DNA from: Bacillus sp. N1-1
GTDB taxonomy: Bacteria > Bacillota > Bacilli > Bacillales > Guptibacillaceae
Length of the DNA: 64,000 nt
Direction: 5' to 3'
Assembly (NCBI RefSeq): GCF_009818105.1
Contig: NZ_CP046564.1
Span: 868,001 to 932,000 of the forward strand
This document shows positions 8,525-16,292 of the stretch, in pieces. The notes under the pieces were generated by a model. That model did not search any database, had not been told where the DNA came from, and saw only the letters and a program-made list of their open reading frames with translations. The stretch's first letter is position 1, and each line of letters begins with the position of its first letter. The position numbers were made by a program, and so were the translations under genes.

Positions 8525-9301
8525 ATGAAGATCAGTGAATACAATCGAATGGTGTGGGATAAAAAAGTCGCAGATGGTGTTTCGTATACGAAGCCTGTCA
8601 CAAGTGAAGTGATTGAGGAAAGCAAGAGAGGAAATTGGCACATCACAGTAACGACGGAAAAGCCTGTCCCACGTGAGTGGTTTCCGACTTCGCTAAAAGG
8701 GGTTAAGATTCTTTGTCTCGCTTCTGGTGGTGGGCAGCAGGGGCCAACCCTTGCCGCTGCAGGAGCAGAAGTAACCGTTGTTGATCTTTCTGAGAAACAG
8801 CTTGAGCAGGATCGGTTTGTTGCTGAAAGGGATGATTTGCAGCTTACTGTTGAAAAAGGAGATATGACAGACTTATCATTTATCGACAATCATACGTTCG
8901 ATATGGTTGTTCATCCTGTCTCCAACGTATTTGTTGAAAATGTTTTACCCGTTTGGAAAGAGGCGTCAAGAGTATTAAAAGACGGTGGCACGCTGATTTC
9001 AGGATTTACAAATCCTTTGCTTTACCTTTTCGATGGTGCGCAGGAGGAGAAAGGAATTCTAGATGTGAAGAACAGCATTCCGTATTCTCCGCTCGATCAA
9101 TTAAGGGAAGACGAGCTTCAGATATACAAGGAAAGCAATCAAGCACTTGAATTCGGCCATACGCTAGAGGATCAAATTCAGGGACAGATTGATGCCGGAT
9201 TTCTGATCGCTGGTTTCTATGAAGATGATTTTGGTGGAAGGCGCCTAATCGATCGCTATACTCAAACGTTTATTGCAACAAAGGCAATTAAAACAAAATA
9301 A
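8525..9301 (+). CDS. SAM-dependent methyltransferase (class I)
   Basis: 258 residues. The Rossmann motif I reads ILCLASGGGQQGPTLAAAGA, followed by an acidic ribose-binding position in VTVVDLSEKQLEQ and motif II-like FDMVVHPVSNVF. The C-terminal third (SGFTNPLLYLFD onwards) is typical of a Bacillus family of small methyltransferases of unknown substrate. ATG at 8525 follows AAAGGAGAGTGAAG. A second, unrelated methyltransferase begins 39 bp downstream. Confidence 0.85.
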   Translation: MKISEYNRMVWDKKVADGVSYTKPVTSEVIEESKRGNWHITVTTEKPVPREWFPTSLKGVKILCLASGGGQQGPTLAAAGAEVTVVDLSEKQLEQDRFVAERDDLQLTVEKGDMTDLSFIDNHTFDMVVHPVSNVFVENVLPVWKEASRVLKDGGTLISGFTNPLLYLFDGAQEEKGILDVKNSIPYSPLDQLREDELQIYKESNQALEFGHTLEDQIQGQIDAGFLIAGFYEDDFGGRRLIDRYTQTFIATKAIKTK

Positions 9302-9340
9302 AGTTACCATTTATTTTTGGCGCACAAGGGGGAGTTTAAT

Positions 9341-10066
9341 ATGGAATACGTTGGCTCATCGGTATACGATGATCATGCTTTTTATGAGCAATATATGGCC
9401 AGACGCCATCGAGAAGAAAGTCCAAATAAGGTAATCGAATATCCCGCTCTTATGTCTTTACTAGGAGATGTTACCGATAAGAAAATTCTTGATCTCGGTT
9501 GTGGAGACGCCTCGCTTGGAGAGTCATTACTAAGCAAGCAGTGTAAAGAATATGTAGGTGTGGATGGCTCTCAGAACATGGTGAAGCAAGCGGAATTAAA
9601 GCTACAGGGGAGGAAAGGAAGCGTTGTGCACACATCCTTAGAAACCTATTCTTATCCAGCAGATGCTTTTGATCGGGTTGTTTCCCAATTAGTCCTTCAT
9701 TACATAGAAGATCTAGAATCGATTGTTAAAAACGTATACGAGACGTTAAAACCTGGAGGAAAGTTCGTTTTCAGCGTCCTTCACCCGGTTATGACGGCTT
9801 CTTTCAAAAGTATGACGGGAAAACGAACGGATTGGATTGTTGATGATTATTTTGACACGGGTAAGAGAATTGAACCATGGATTGGGGAACAAGTGGTGAA
9901 ATACCATCGGACGATTGAAGACTATTTTCTTATCCTTCAGGGCTCTGGATTTACGATACAGGGCTTAAAAGAAGGAACGCCACAACGAGAAAATTTTCAA
10001 GAAGAAGAAGAGTTTAAAAGAAGACAGCGTATTCCGTTATTTTTAATCATTTCCTGCATAAAATAA
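9341..10066 (+). CDS. SAM-dependent methyltransferase (class I)
   Basis: 241 residues. Motif I is ILDLGCGDASLGESLL and the following acidic residue is in YVGVDGSQNMV; FDRVVSQLVLHYIED and LKPGGKFVFSVLHP are the usual Methyltransf_11 post-motifs. Substrate unknown. ATG at 9341 sits 6 bases after AAGGGGGAG. It shares little sequence with the methyltransferase before it, so this is not a recent duplication; close spacing suggests co-transcription. Confidence 0.85.
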   Translation: MEYVGSSVYDDHAFYEQYMARRHREESPNKVIEYPALMSLLGDVTDKKILDLGCGDASLGESLLSKQCKEYVGVDGSQNMVKQAELKLQGRKGSVVHTSLETYSYPADAFDRVVSQLVLHYIEDLESIVKNVYETLKPGGKFVFSVLHPVMTASFKSMTGKRTDWIVDDYFDTGKRIEPWIGEQVVKYHRTIEDYFLILQGSGFTIQGLKEGTPQRENFQEEEEFKRRQRIPLFLIISCIK

Positions 10067-10069
10067 CAA

Positions 10070-10098
10070 TTGACAGCGATGAAGAATTGAATTATGAT
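10070..10098 (+). promoter_or_regulatory. SigA-type promoter of the riboswitch leader
   Basis: TTGACA at 10070-10075 and TATGAT at 10093-10098 with a 17-bp spacer, about 25 bp ahead of the riboswitch aptamer. It lies right after the methyltransferase stop. Confidence 0.8.
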
Positions 10099-10120
10099 CA
10101 TCTCAACTAATTAAATAACG

Positions 10121-10209
10121 CAACTCCTAAAGGGGAGTAGCTTTTACAGCAAAGTCGTCATTCCAGAGCTTATTAGCTCTCGGCTTTGTTGGCAACATTC
10201 GTGTTGTTA
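10121..10209 (+). ncRNA. yybP-ykoY manganese riboswitch aptamer
   Basis: Carries the hallmark AAAGGGGAGTAGC segment (10130-10141) and GCAACATTCGTGTTG (10192-10206), the two conserved junction loops of the yybP-ykoY class, with an internal hairpin CAGAGCTTATTAGCTCTCGG between them. Mn2+ binding in this class turns on export or TerC/YkoY-type membrane proteins. The downstream gene is a TerC/YkoY homologue, which supports the call. Confidence 0.88.
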
Positions 10210-10211
10210 GC

Positions 10212-10286
10212 AAGACCTTTACTTTTACGGTAAAGGTCTTTATTTGTTTCAAAAGACCTTTGCCAAAGCGGCAGAGGTCTTTTTTA
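10212..10286 (+). terminator. Two tandem terminator hairpins in the riboswitch expression platform
   Basis: Hairpin 1: AAGACCTTTAC / GTAAAGGTCTT (10212-10240) followed by TATTTGTTT. Hairpin 2: AAAAGACCTTTGCC / GGCAGAGGTCTTTTTT (10251-10285). Both use the same AAGACCTTT core, so 5' and 3' arms can exchange partners. Confidence 0.8.
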
Positions 10287-10325
10287 TGCAAAATGATTTA
10301 CTTGAAAACGAAGGGGGATTTAATA

Positions 10326-11105
10326 ATGGATGTATCAATGTTGTTGGAGTACGGATGGGTTTTGCTACTTCTTATTGCACTTGAAGGGTTGCTTGCGGCA
10401 GATAATGCTCTCGTATTGGCGATTATGGTAAAACATTTGCCAGAAGAAGAGCGTAAGAAAGCATTGTTTTACGGGCTAGCTGGTGCCTTTGTTTTTCGCT
10501 TTGCCTCCCTATTTGCGATTTCTTTTCTCGTTGGTGTGTGGCAGGTGCAAGCAATCGGAGCGCTTTACCTTTTATTTATTGCTATCAATCATATCGTTCG
10601 AAAGCAGCTGATGAAGAAGGGGAAAAGCGATGTTGAGAAAAAATCCAAAAAGCAGTCAGGTTTTTGGGGAACAGTCATTAAAGTGGAATTAGCAGATATT
10701 GCTTTTGCGGTCGATTCTATATTAGCTGCCGTTGCTTTAGCCGTTACGCTTCCCAATACACCTCTTCCACAAATCGGTGGATTAGACGGCGGGAAGTTTC
10801 TTGTTATCTTTGCAGGTGGGCTAATTGGGTTAATAGTGATGCGATTCGCGGCCAATTATTTTGTAAAACTTTTAAAAGCAAAGCCAGGGTTGGAGATTGC
10901 AGCTTTCATGATTGTCGGTTGGGTAGGTGTGAAATTGTCTGTTTACACTCTTTCTCACCCAGAATTAAGCATTCTACCTGAATCATTTGCGAAATCACCC
11001 GAATGGAAAGTAACGTTCTATGCGGTATTGCTACTCATTGCAATCGGAGGTTGGTTTTTATCTAGTTCTAAAAAGTCTGAGGTATCAAAAGGAGAAACAA
11101 TGTAA
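10326..11105 (+). CDS. TerC/YkoY-family integral membrane protein
   Basis: 259 residues, about seven membrane helices. The first helix carries EGLLAADNALVLAIM and a later one VELADIAFAVDSILAAVALA, the paired acidic ADN/DS motifs of the TerC family. Family members at yybP-ykoY riboswitches are linked to manganese export or metalation of secreted proteins. Real start is ATG 10326 after GAAGGGGGATT. Expression is expected to rise with Mn2+ through the leader upstream. A lysine-rich cytoplasmic loop (KKGKSDVEKKSKKQ) separates the helix bundles. Confidence 0.88.
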   Translation: MDVSMLLEYGWVLLLLIALEGLLAADNALVLAIMVKHLPEEERKKALFYGLAGAFVFRFASLFAISFLVGVWQVQAIGALYLLFIAINHIVRKQLMKKGKSDVEKKSKKQSGFWGTVIKVELADIAFAVDSILAAVALAVTLPNTPLPQIGGLDGGKFLVIFAGGLIGLIVMRFAANYFVKLLKAKPGLEIAAFMIVGWVGVKLSVYTLSHPELSILPESFAKSPEWKVTFYAVLLLIAIGGWFLSSSKKSEVSKGETM

Positions 11106-11192
11106 ATTTTAATCATTTTCTCCAAATCAAGTATCGAATCTGGTAAATTATATAAGTGAAAAATGGTAACGATTCGGATGAGGAGGACGCAA

Positions 11193-11600
11193 ATGATAAG
11201 AGTAGATGTGGTGTATACGCTTCTTTATAACGAAAGGGACGATCAAGTGTTAATGGTTCAAAATAAGAAGCATGACAATTGGTCACTCCCTGGTGGAGCT
11301 GTTGAAGAAGGAGAAACGCTCGTGCAGGCGGCTATTCGTGAAATGAGAGAAGAAACGGGATTAACGGTGGAAGTGGGAGACGTGTTGAGTGTAAATGAAG
11401 CATTTATAGGAAGTCATCACGCTCACTTCTTTACGTTTCAAGGCAAAATCACGAACGGCACGATCGCCATTCAAGACACAGAAACAATTGCGGATGCAAC
11501 GTGGATGGATCGAACTGAAGCGGATAAGTGGATGACTTATTATCAAGGGGGAATTCAAACTTTACTCAAAGCGTCTGTACCGTATGTCTTTCAAGGTTGA
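11193..11600 (+). CDS. Nudix hydrolase
   Basis: 135 residues with a complete Nudix box GGAVEEGETLVQAAIREMRE ETGL (GX5EX7REUXEEXGU), the Mg-binding helix that cleaves nucleoside diphosphate derivatives. Substrate not predictable. Start ATG 11193 follows AGGAGG at 11181-11186; an upstream in-frame ATG at 11163 lacks one. A second Nudix gene of different sequence lies at 16293. Confidence 0.87.
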   Translation: MIRVDVVYTLLYNERDDQVLMVQNKKHDNWSLPGGAVEEGETLVQAAIREMREETGLTVEVGDVLSVNEAFIGSHHAHFFTFQGKITNGTIAIQDTETIADATWMDRTEADKWMTYYQGGIQTLLKASVPYVFQG

Positions 11601-11604
11601 ATGT

Positions 11605-11640
11605 AACAGCGGTAAGGGCAAAATCCTTACCGCTGTTTTC
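11605..11640 (+). terminator. Terminator after the Nudix gene
   Basis: AACAGCGGTAAGG paired with CCTTACCGCTGTT, 6-base loop, followed by TTC AT. It also lies just past the convergent hisS stop. Confidence 0.8.
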
Positions 11641-11650
11641 ATATAAAAGT

Positions 11651-12931
11651 TCAAAAACGGAAGGAGATGCGTTCTTCTTTTCCTTCATTTAATGACTTCA
11701 CGATAATCTCGTTATTTGTTACTTCTTCGTTTCCAATAAGGATTACTTTTTCAATTCCTCTTTTACTCGCTCGTTCAAGAGATTTCCCAATTCTCTTTTC
11801 ACTCATATCGACTTCAATTCGATAACCTAATTTTCGATAAGCCGATGCAACAATTAAGGCTTCACGCTTTGCATCAATCGGAATGATTAAATAGTCAGGT
11901 TTTTCATCTTTAACGATTGATGACTCCCTTCCTTTTAATGCAGTGAAAATAACATCAAGACCGAACGAAATGCCAACAGTTGAAAAGGACTCCTCGCTGC
12001 CAAGTAAACCACCGATTGCACTATCGTAGCGACCGCCACTGCCTATGCTGGATGAGATGGATTGATCACTTAGGAAAATCTCGTAAATCGTTCCGGTATA
12101 AATATCAAGACCTCTTGCGAGAAACGGGTTAAAGGAACAATTTTGAAGAACGTTAAGTCCATCCAAATAGGATGTCAGTTCGGAAAGCTCATTTAATCCT
12201 TTTTGCACATTCTCATTCTCGGAGGCAAATTGTTCGAAATAAGTGAGGTCTTGACCGAGCCACTCCTGTGCGTAGCGCTCAATGTTACGAATCGCTTCCG
12301 GGGAGATGTTTTTTTGTTGAAGCTCCTTTTTTACACCATCTATCCCAATTTTCTCGAGTTTGTCCATTGTAAGAATGACGTCATTTGATCGCGAGATAGG
12401 GATCGATATGGTCTGTAGCATTCCGGCAAGGAGCTTGCGATTGTTATATTGAATCGTTACGTTAAGTCCAAGTTGATTAAAACTATCAAGCGCCATTTCC
12501 ATTAATTCGGCTTCAGCCATCTGCGAACTTACGCCGGTGATATCGACATCACATTGAGTAAACTCCCGGAATCGCCCTGGTTTCACAGGTCCATCTCGAA
12601 AAACTTTTCCGATCTCATATCGCTTGAAGGGCATACGTAAACCTGGATTCATTGCCACTACTTTTGCGAATGGAATGGTAAGATCGTAGCGAAGAGCAAG
12701 CTCTCTTTTTCCACGATCGGTGAGTGTGTACATTTCTTCTAAAATTTCATCACCGCCAGCGTATTTTGAAGCCAATAATTTTTGTTCATTTAGAATAGGT
12801 GTTTCTAACGGAAGACAGTTATATTGGATAAACGTATCTTCTAGAGTTCGCCTCACTTGTCGGCGTATCCGCTCATCCTCAGGTAAATAATCCATTGTTC
12901 CTTTCACATTTTGATCTTTAAGCTTTTTCAA
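11651..12931 (-). CDS. hisS: Histidyl-tRNA synthetase, second (archaeal/eukaryotic-like) type
   Basis: 426-residue class II synthetase that charges tRNA-His. Motif 2 region RYEIGKVFRDGPVKPGRFRE with FTQCDVDITG, the HisA motif ARGLDIYTGTIYE, and motif 3 SSIGSGGRYDSAIGGLLG are intact; the last ~95 residues are the anticodon-binding domain. RYDLTIPFAKVVA and FTQCDVDITG are closer to archaeal/eukaryotic HisRS than to the bacterial form (RPEGT, HQFGVE), so this is probably an extra copy besides a housekeeping hisS outside the window. TTG start at 12931 behind GAAAGGATGAG. The 5' leader holds a short His-rich reading frame and a terminator (separate entries). Confidence 0.88.
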   Translation of the reverse strand: MKKLKDQNVKGTMDYLPEDERIRRQVRRTLEDTFIQYNCLPLETPILNEQKLLASKYAGGDEILEEMYTLTDRGKRELALRYDLTIPFAKVVAMNPGLRMPFKRYEIGKVFRDGPVKPGRFREFTQCDVDITGVSSQMAEAELMEMALDSFNQLGLNVTIQYNNRKLLAGMLQTISIPISRSNDVILTMDKLEKIGIDGVKKELQQKNISPEAIRNIERYAQEWLGQDLTYFEQFASENENVQKGLNELSELTSYLDGLNVLQNCSFNPFLARGLDIYTGTIYEIFLSDQSISSSIGSGGRYDSAIGGLLGSEESFSTVGISFGLDVIFTALKGRESSIVKDEKPDYLIIPIDAKREALIVASAYRKLGYRIEVDMSEKRIGKSLERASKRGIEKVILIGNEEVTNNEIIVKSLNEGKEERISFRF

Positions 12932-12956
12932 TTAACTCATCCTTTCGTTTTGGAAT

Positions 12957-13004
12957 ACAAAAAACCGCATGAAGAGGAGAAGATTTCTTCTCAATTCATG
13001 CGGT
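12957..13004 (-). terminator. Leader terminator upstream of hisS (attenuator)
   Basis: Long stem AACCGCATGAATTGAGAAGA with TCTTCTCCTCTTCATGCGGTT on the minus strand, followed by six T, ending 26 bases before the hisS start. Placed between promoter and gene, it must be bypassed for hisS to be made. Confidence 0.88.
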
Positions 13005-13014
13005 TACGAGTAAT

Positions 13015-13057
13015 AGCCTTCCTATACGCGATTTTTTATCAATCGGATAGCAAGGCT
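13015..13057 (-). promoter_or_regulatory. Leader hairpin overlapping the leader-peptide stop codon
   Basis: AGCCTT pairs with AAGGCT at the base and CGATT with AATCG near the loop, with partial CTAT/ATAG pairing between. Its 5' arm begins at the stop codon of the His leader peptide, so a ribosome held on the His codons would cover it. The 3' arm contains AGGAAGG, which could pair with TCTTCTCCT of the terminator's 3' arm; that switch is inference. Confidence 0.65.
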
Positions 13058-13097
13058 AACTGTGATGATGAAGTTGTACGATGAATAACTGTTTCAT
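13056..13097 (-). CDS. Putative histidine leader peptide MKQLFIVQLHHHS
   Basis: Minus-strand ATG at 13097 is preceded by AAGAGGTGAG with 6-base spacing and opens a 13-codon frame ending TAG. Codons 10-12 are CAT CAT CAC (13062-13070), directly before the last sense codon. This is the layout of hisL-type leader peptides in enteric bacteria: a short, well-initiated frame with a run of the regulatory amino acid's codons close to a hairpin, then a terminator, then the biosynthetic or charging gene. Here that gene is a histidyl-tRNA synthetase. The frame, His run and ribosome-binding site are directly seen; translation and control are inferred. Confidence 0.72.
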   Translation of the reverse strand: MKQLFIVQLHHHS

Positions 13098-13121
13098 ATC
13101 GCTCACCTCTTATTTCCAAAT

Positions 13122-13150
13122 ATAGTAGCATACGAGAAAAGTTAAGGCAA
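13122..13150 (-). promoter_or_regulatory. SigA-type promoter of the hisS leader
   Basis: Minus strand TTGCCT (13150-13145), 17-bp spacer, TACTAT (13127-13122). Transcription would start about 20 nt before the leader-peptide ATG, leaving a compact 5' end. Confidence 0.65.
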
Positions 13151-13211
13151 TCTTTCTTTTCTTCTGAATGTTTGGTAGGATAATATTTCCTTCAGAAAGG
13201 CGGGTAGAAAA

Positions 13212-14123
13212 ATGAAAAACCTTACAAAAGAGAAAATCATCACTATGATCCCTGAATTAACTGATGAGACACTGATTCCAATTACAAAAGGATATTCGTT
13301 TGATTTAAAATATGTAACACATTGGAATGGACAACGAGTGTTGCTTCGGATCTATGAGTCAGCTTTAAGTGAGCGAGTGCAAGATAAAGTAGTAAAGATG
13401 CGTGCGTTCAGGGAGCGTGGTGTTCGATGTCAGGAAGTATATGCTTTTGGTGTTATACCGGAAGAAAATTTCTGTTACACGATTTTTTCTTTTCTTGAAG
13501 GAGAAGATGGAGAGGTGGCGTTATCTAGCTTAACGGAAGCTGAACAATACAGAGCAGGATATGAAGCAGGAGTCGATCTTTTGAAAATGCACGAATTGCC
13601 CATCGTTGCCTCTAAATCCGAGCATATGGCTCTTGTGACAACTAAATTTGAGAAGGCGGTCGAGCGTTATTTGAAGCTCGAAACATGCATACCGCATGAT
13701 CAAAAGATAATTGATTATGTGAGGAGAAACTTGCCACTTATTGGAGAGAGTAAGCTTATATTTGCGCATCATGATTATCATGCAGGAAACCTGATTATTC
13801 AGCATGGAAAGTATGCTGGTGTGATTGATTTTAACAGATGTGGTGTAAACACGGCTTATTCTGAGTTTGATAAGCTTGAATTGTTTTCGAGTCGCTTGAG
13901 CATTCCTTTTTCAAAAGGGATGATTCAAGGATACTTTTCTGACGAAGTTCCTGATCTCTTTTGGAAGATTCGTTCGGTACATATGGCACAGCTTTTGATC
14001 TATCATATGAATTGGGTAACGGATTTCTTTCCGCAAGATCTTCCACTTGCGGAAGAGGCAATTGAGTATGTCCTAGAGACGTATGATAGCTTTCATCGAA
14101 CGATTCCAAATTGGTATGAATAG
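13212..14123 (+). CDS. Aminoglycoside-phosphotransferase-fold kinase, substrate unknown
   Basis: 303 residues of the APH/choline kinase fold. The catalytic Brenner motif is HHDYHAGNLII (near residue 190) and the metal-binding Asp is in AGVIDFNRCGV. N-terminal lobe shows ITKGYSFDLKYV and LLRIYESA, the usual nucleotide-clamp and lysine-equivalent regions. Bacilli carry several such kinases of unknown substrate; resistance is not implied. Start ATG 13212 after AGAAAGGCGGG. Transcribed away from hisS. Confidence 0.8.
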   Translation: MKNLTKEKIITMIPELTDETLIPITKGYSFDLKYVTHWNGQRVLLRIYESALSERVQDKVVKMRAFRERGVRCQEVYAFGVIPEENFCYTIFSFLEGEDGEVALSSLTEAEQYRAGYEAGVDLLKMHELPIVASKSEHMALVTTKFEKAVERYLKLETCIPHDQKIIDYVRRNLPLIGESKLIFAHHDYHAGNLIIQHGKYAGVIDFNRCGVNTAYSEFDKLELFSSRLSIPFSKGMIQGYFSDEVPDLFWKIRSVHMAQLLIYHMNWVTDFFPQDLPLAEEAIEYVLETYDSFHRTIPNWYE

Positions 14124-14147
14124 AGCCAGGCATAAGCCTGGCTTTTC
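14124..14147 (+). terminator. Terminator after the APH-fold kinase gene
   Basis: AGCCAGGC / GCCTGGCT with ATAA loop then TTT; the convergent DUF4396 gene ends at its edge. Confidence 0.85.
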
Positions 14148-14808
14148 ACATTGCTTCTTTTATTCCCTTTTTAACGAGCCACCAATTTGCTGGATAGCTT
14201 GTCGCAAATCCAAAAATCATCGCAATTTGCATCATAAACCAGTATACGGCTGAGTTAGACTTTGGAGGTTCGGCAAATAGGACAAAGTGTACGATTGCCA
14301 TCCAGCCAAACATACCAACCTCAAAAGCAATTAAGGAAAGCGTGTCTGCTTTGGCGGCTTCTTTAATCGCACTCCATGCGCCATCTTCTTTGTGCATTGG
14401 ATAAATCGCGTAAAATTGAAAAAGGATACCGAATCCATATGCAAGTATAAATTCAACGAGATAGTGAGTGTAAAGAATAGAGCCCAGGAGAGCAAAACCA
14501 GTTAAAGCGACGATCGGAACGCCGACGGCATCTCCTAATGTGCAGCCTGCTGAGCAATGACTCGTAGACATAAAAACTTTTGCAGGTTCACCTCGATGAT
14601 CGTCATAATCCAGATTCTTTGCCTTCAAGCGACCCCATTTAAAGTAAGACCAGATGGCAAATGGACCAAGAAACCACCCATTAATTGGCCAAACCACATT
14701 CATAATTCGCATCATTTGTGGATGACGGATAATATCAACAAGGATTACGAGCGAAGAGAGTAATCCAATGGAAAGAGCAAGAATAGAAATAAGCTGAAGT
14801 GTGTTCAA
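14146..14808 (-). CDS. DUF4396 integral membrane protein with conserved His-Cys-Cys motif
   Basis: About 220 residues and six hydrophobic segments. The HCSAGCTLGDAVG stretch near residue 85 is the conserved core of DUF4396 proteins and looks like a metal- or thiol-chemistry site inside the membrane. TTG at 14808 is favoured because AAGGGG lies 8 bases upstream; an ATG at 14817 touches that site. The upstream region carries a dyad TACCCCTAGTGGGTA (14850-14864), see separate entry. Function not established. Confidence 0.78.
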   Translation of the reverse strand: MNTLQLISILALSIGLLSSLVILVDIIRHPQMMRIMNVVWPINGWFLGPFAIWSYFKWGRLKAKNLDYDDHRGEPAKVFMSTSHCSAGCTLGDAVGVPIVALTGFALLGSILYTHYLVEFILAYGFGILFQFYAIYPMHKEDGAWSAIKEAAKADTLSLIAFEVGMFGWMAIVHFVLFAEPPKSNSAVYWFMMQIAMIFGFATSYPANWWLVKKGIKEAM

Positions 14809-14849
14809 AAGAATCATCCCCTTGGAGTAATAAGTTTGTATATAAACTT

Positions 14850-14864
14850 TACCCACTAGGGGTA
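14850..14864 (-). promoter_or_regulatory. Candidate operator dyad upstream of DUF4396 gene
   Basis: TACCC-CTAGT-GGGTA (minus strand), placed between TTGTAA and TTTATA with a ~19-bp spacer. An inverted repeat inside a lengthened spacer is typical of MerR-type activators, while TACCC/GGGTA arms recall CsoR-family sites. A related TACCCACTA sequence occurs at 17853. Regulator unknown. Confidence 0.45.
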
Positions 14865-14893
14865 TTTACAAAACAAGGGTAATCTTAATAAAT

Positions 14894-14921
14894 AAAAAAA
14901 CGCTCTCAGACAGTGAGAGCG
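14894..14921 (-). terminator. Terminator after the zinc-free alcohol dehydrogenase gene
   Basis: CGCTCTCA / TGAGAGCG stem with GACAG-type loop, followed on the minus strand by seven T. Confidence 0.88.
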
Positions 14922-14936
14922 GTTCTTAAGAGCCGA

Positions 14937-15920
14937 TTATTCGCTAACTTTAGCAACAATCTTACCAGTTACATGACGTTTAGATAGTTCAACCAAAGCT
15001 TGTGGAACCTCTTCAAGTGAAATGATTTTTGAAATCATCGGATCGAGATAGCCACCTAGAAGAAGTTGAATCATTTCATCACCCATCATAGCAAGGTCCG
15101 CTTGTTCTGCTAAGTTAGACGATTGATAAACGCCTCCAAGAGCGATCTGGTGGAAAGAAAGGGGGCGAGCAAAAGAGACACCTTGTTGAAAATCTGGGGC
15201 GCCGGCAATATAGGCAATTTGCCCGTTAAATGTTAAGGTTTCAAGTGATTTTGTCGCATTATCTCCGCTTACGGCATCAAGAACAGCGTGAACGCCAATT
15301 CCGTTTGTTAGTTCGAGCGTTCGTTCCACGAAGTCTTCTTCTTTGTAGTCAATTGCATAGTCAGCACCAAGTTTTTTTACAAAATCGTGATTGTGACGTG
15401 AGGCTGTTGTAATGACGGTTAATCCCATATACTTCGCCATCTGAATCGCAAAGCCACCTACACCACCAGCACCAGCGTGAATCAGAATCGTTTGACCACG
15501 ATGAATATGAAGCTTACGGAAAAGGGCTTGATAAGCAGTGTAGCCTGCTGTTGGGAGTGCTGCAGCATCAACGAATGAAATGGATTCAGGAAGCTTAGCG
15601 ATCGTATGAGCTTGTGCAATCGCATATTCGGCAAATGTTCCTTTTTTCATCAAGTCGCCATGGTACACCACGCGATCACCCGGTTTCCAATCAGTTACTT
15701 CTTCGCCTAATTCTTCGATTACACCAGCGCCGTCAAGGCCAAGGATATGAGGATATTCCCAGTTAGCATTTCCGTTTGTTGCTGTCTTATAATCAACGGG
15801 GTTTAATCCCGCAGCGTGAATTTTAACAAGAACTTCTCCTTTTTTGGGAGATGGGGCATCCATTTCTTGCACTTCCATGGAATCCCACTGATTTTTATCT
15901 TTAAGTAAGAGAGCTTTCAT
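14937..15920 (-). CDS. MDR-family NADPH:quinone-type oxidoreductase
   Basis: 327 residues of the medium-chain dehydrogenase/reductase superfamily. N-terminal GroES-like half (GLNPVDYKTATNG, HILGLDGAGVIEELG) and Rossmann half with HAGAGGVGGFAIQMAKYMG. It lacks the cysteine-rich structural zinc loop and the catalytic zinc ligands of true alcohol dehydrogenases, so it is a zinc-independent quinone oxidoreductase/enoyl-reductase type. Substrate unknown; GxNPVD is common in such enzymes. ATG at 15920 follows AAGGAGG. Confidence 0.88.
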   Translation of the reverse strand: MKALLLKDKNQWDSMEVQEMDAPSPKKGEVLVKIHAAGLNPVDYKTATNGNANWEYPHILGLDGAGVIEELGEEVTDWKPGDRVVYHGDLMKKGTFAEYAIAQAHTIAKLPESISFVDAAALPTAGYTAYQALFRKLHIHRGQTILIHAGAGGVGGFAIQMAKYMGLTVITTASRHNHDFVKKLGADYAIDYKEEDFVERTLELTNGIGVHAVLDAVSGDNATKSLETLTFNGQIAYIAGAPDFQQGVSFARPLSFHQIALGGVYQSSNLAEQADLAMMGDEMIQLLLGGYLDPMISKIISLEEVPQALVELSKRHVTGKIVAKVSE

Positions 15921-16108
15921 TGTAATTCCTCCTTATGATATGAATGAATATGGATATGATTCACCTGTTTTCATATTTGTAAACCTACTCGTTTTGCTAT
16001 TATAAGATAAATGCTTTTTTTGATAAGTAGGCACTTTTTAATAACTATGTGAAACAAAACAGCTTGCAAAATCGTAGAAAGACTAGAGAGTCAATAAGGA
16101 GTGAGAAG

Positions 16109-16273
16109 ATGACACTGATAGGATGGGTGTTTTGGGGAACAATTGCAACTTTTCTGGTGCTTGGTTTTCTCTTCCAAAAAGTTTTTGGAACGAAAGCACC
16201 GAATCGAACGAATCACGAACAAATGGAAGAAGAAGTGAAAAACTTTACTAGTCAATACGTTCATAATGATTGA
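16109..16273 (+). CDS. Small single-pass membrane protein, unknown
   Basis: 54 residues: one N-terminal hydrophobic helix (LIGWVFWGTIATFLVLGFLF) and a hydrophilic, acidic tail with NHEQMEEEVKNF. ATG at 16109 follows AAGGAGTGAGAAG; an open frame extends upstream to 16049 without a ribosome-binding site. It ends 19 bp before the Nudix gene and is probably co-transcribed with it. Not recognised. Confidence 0.55.
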   Translation: MTLIGWVFWGTIATFLVLGFLFQKVFGTKAPNRTNHEQMEEEVKNFTSQYVHND

Positions 16274-16292
16274 AACTAAAGGGTGAATTGTC

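Noticed and set aside
8411..8889. Minus-strand open frames across the first methyltransferase start
   Set aside because: They are shadows of the plus-strand gene, without ribosome-binding sites or recognisable domains.
12932..13150. T-box riboswitch upstream of hisS
   Set aside because: The leader is only about 170 nt, has no GGTGGNACC-type core and no Stem I signature; a His leader peptide fits better.
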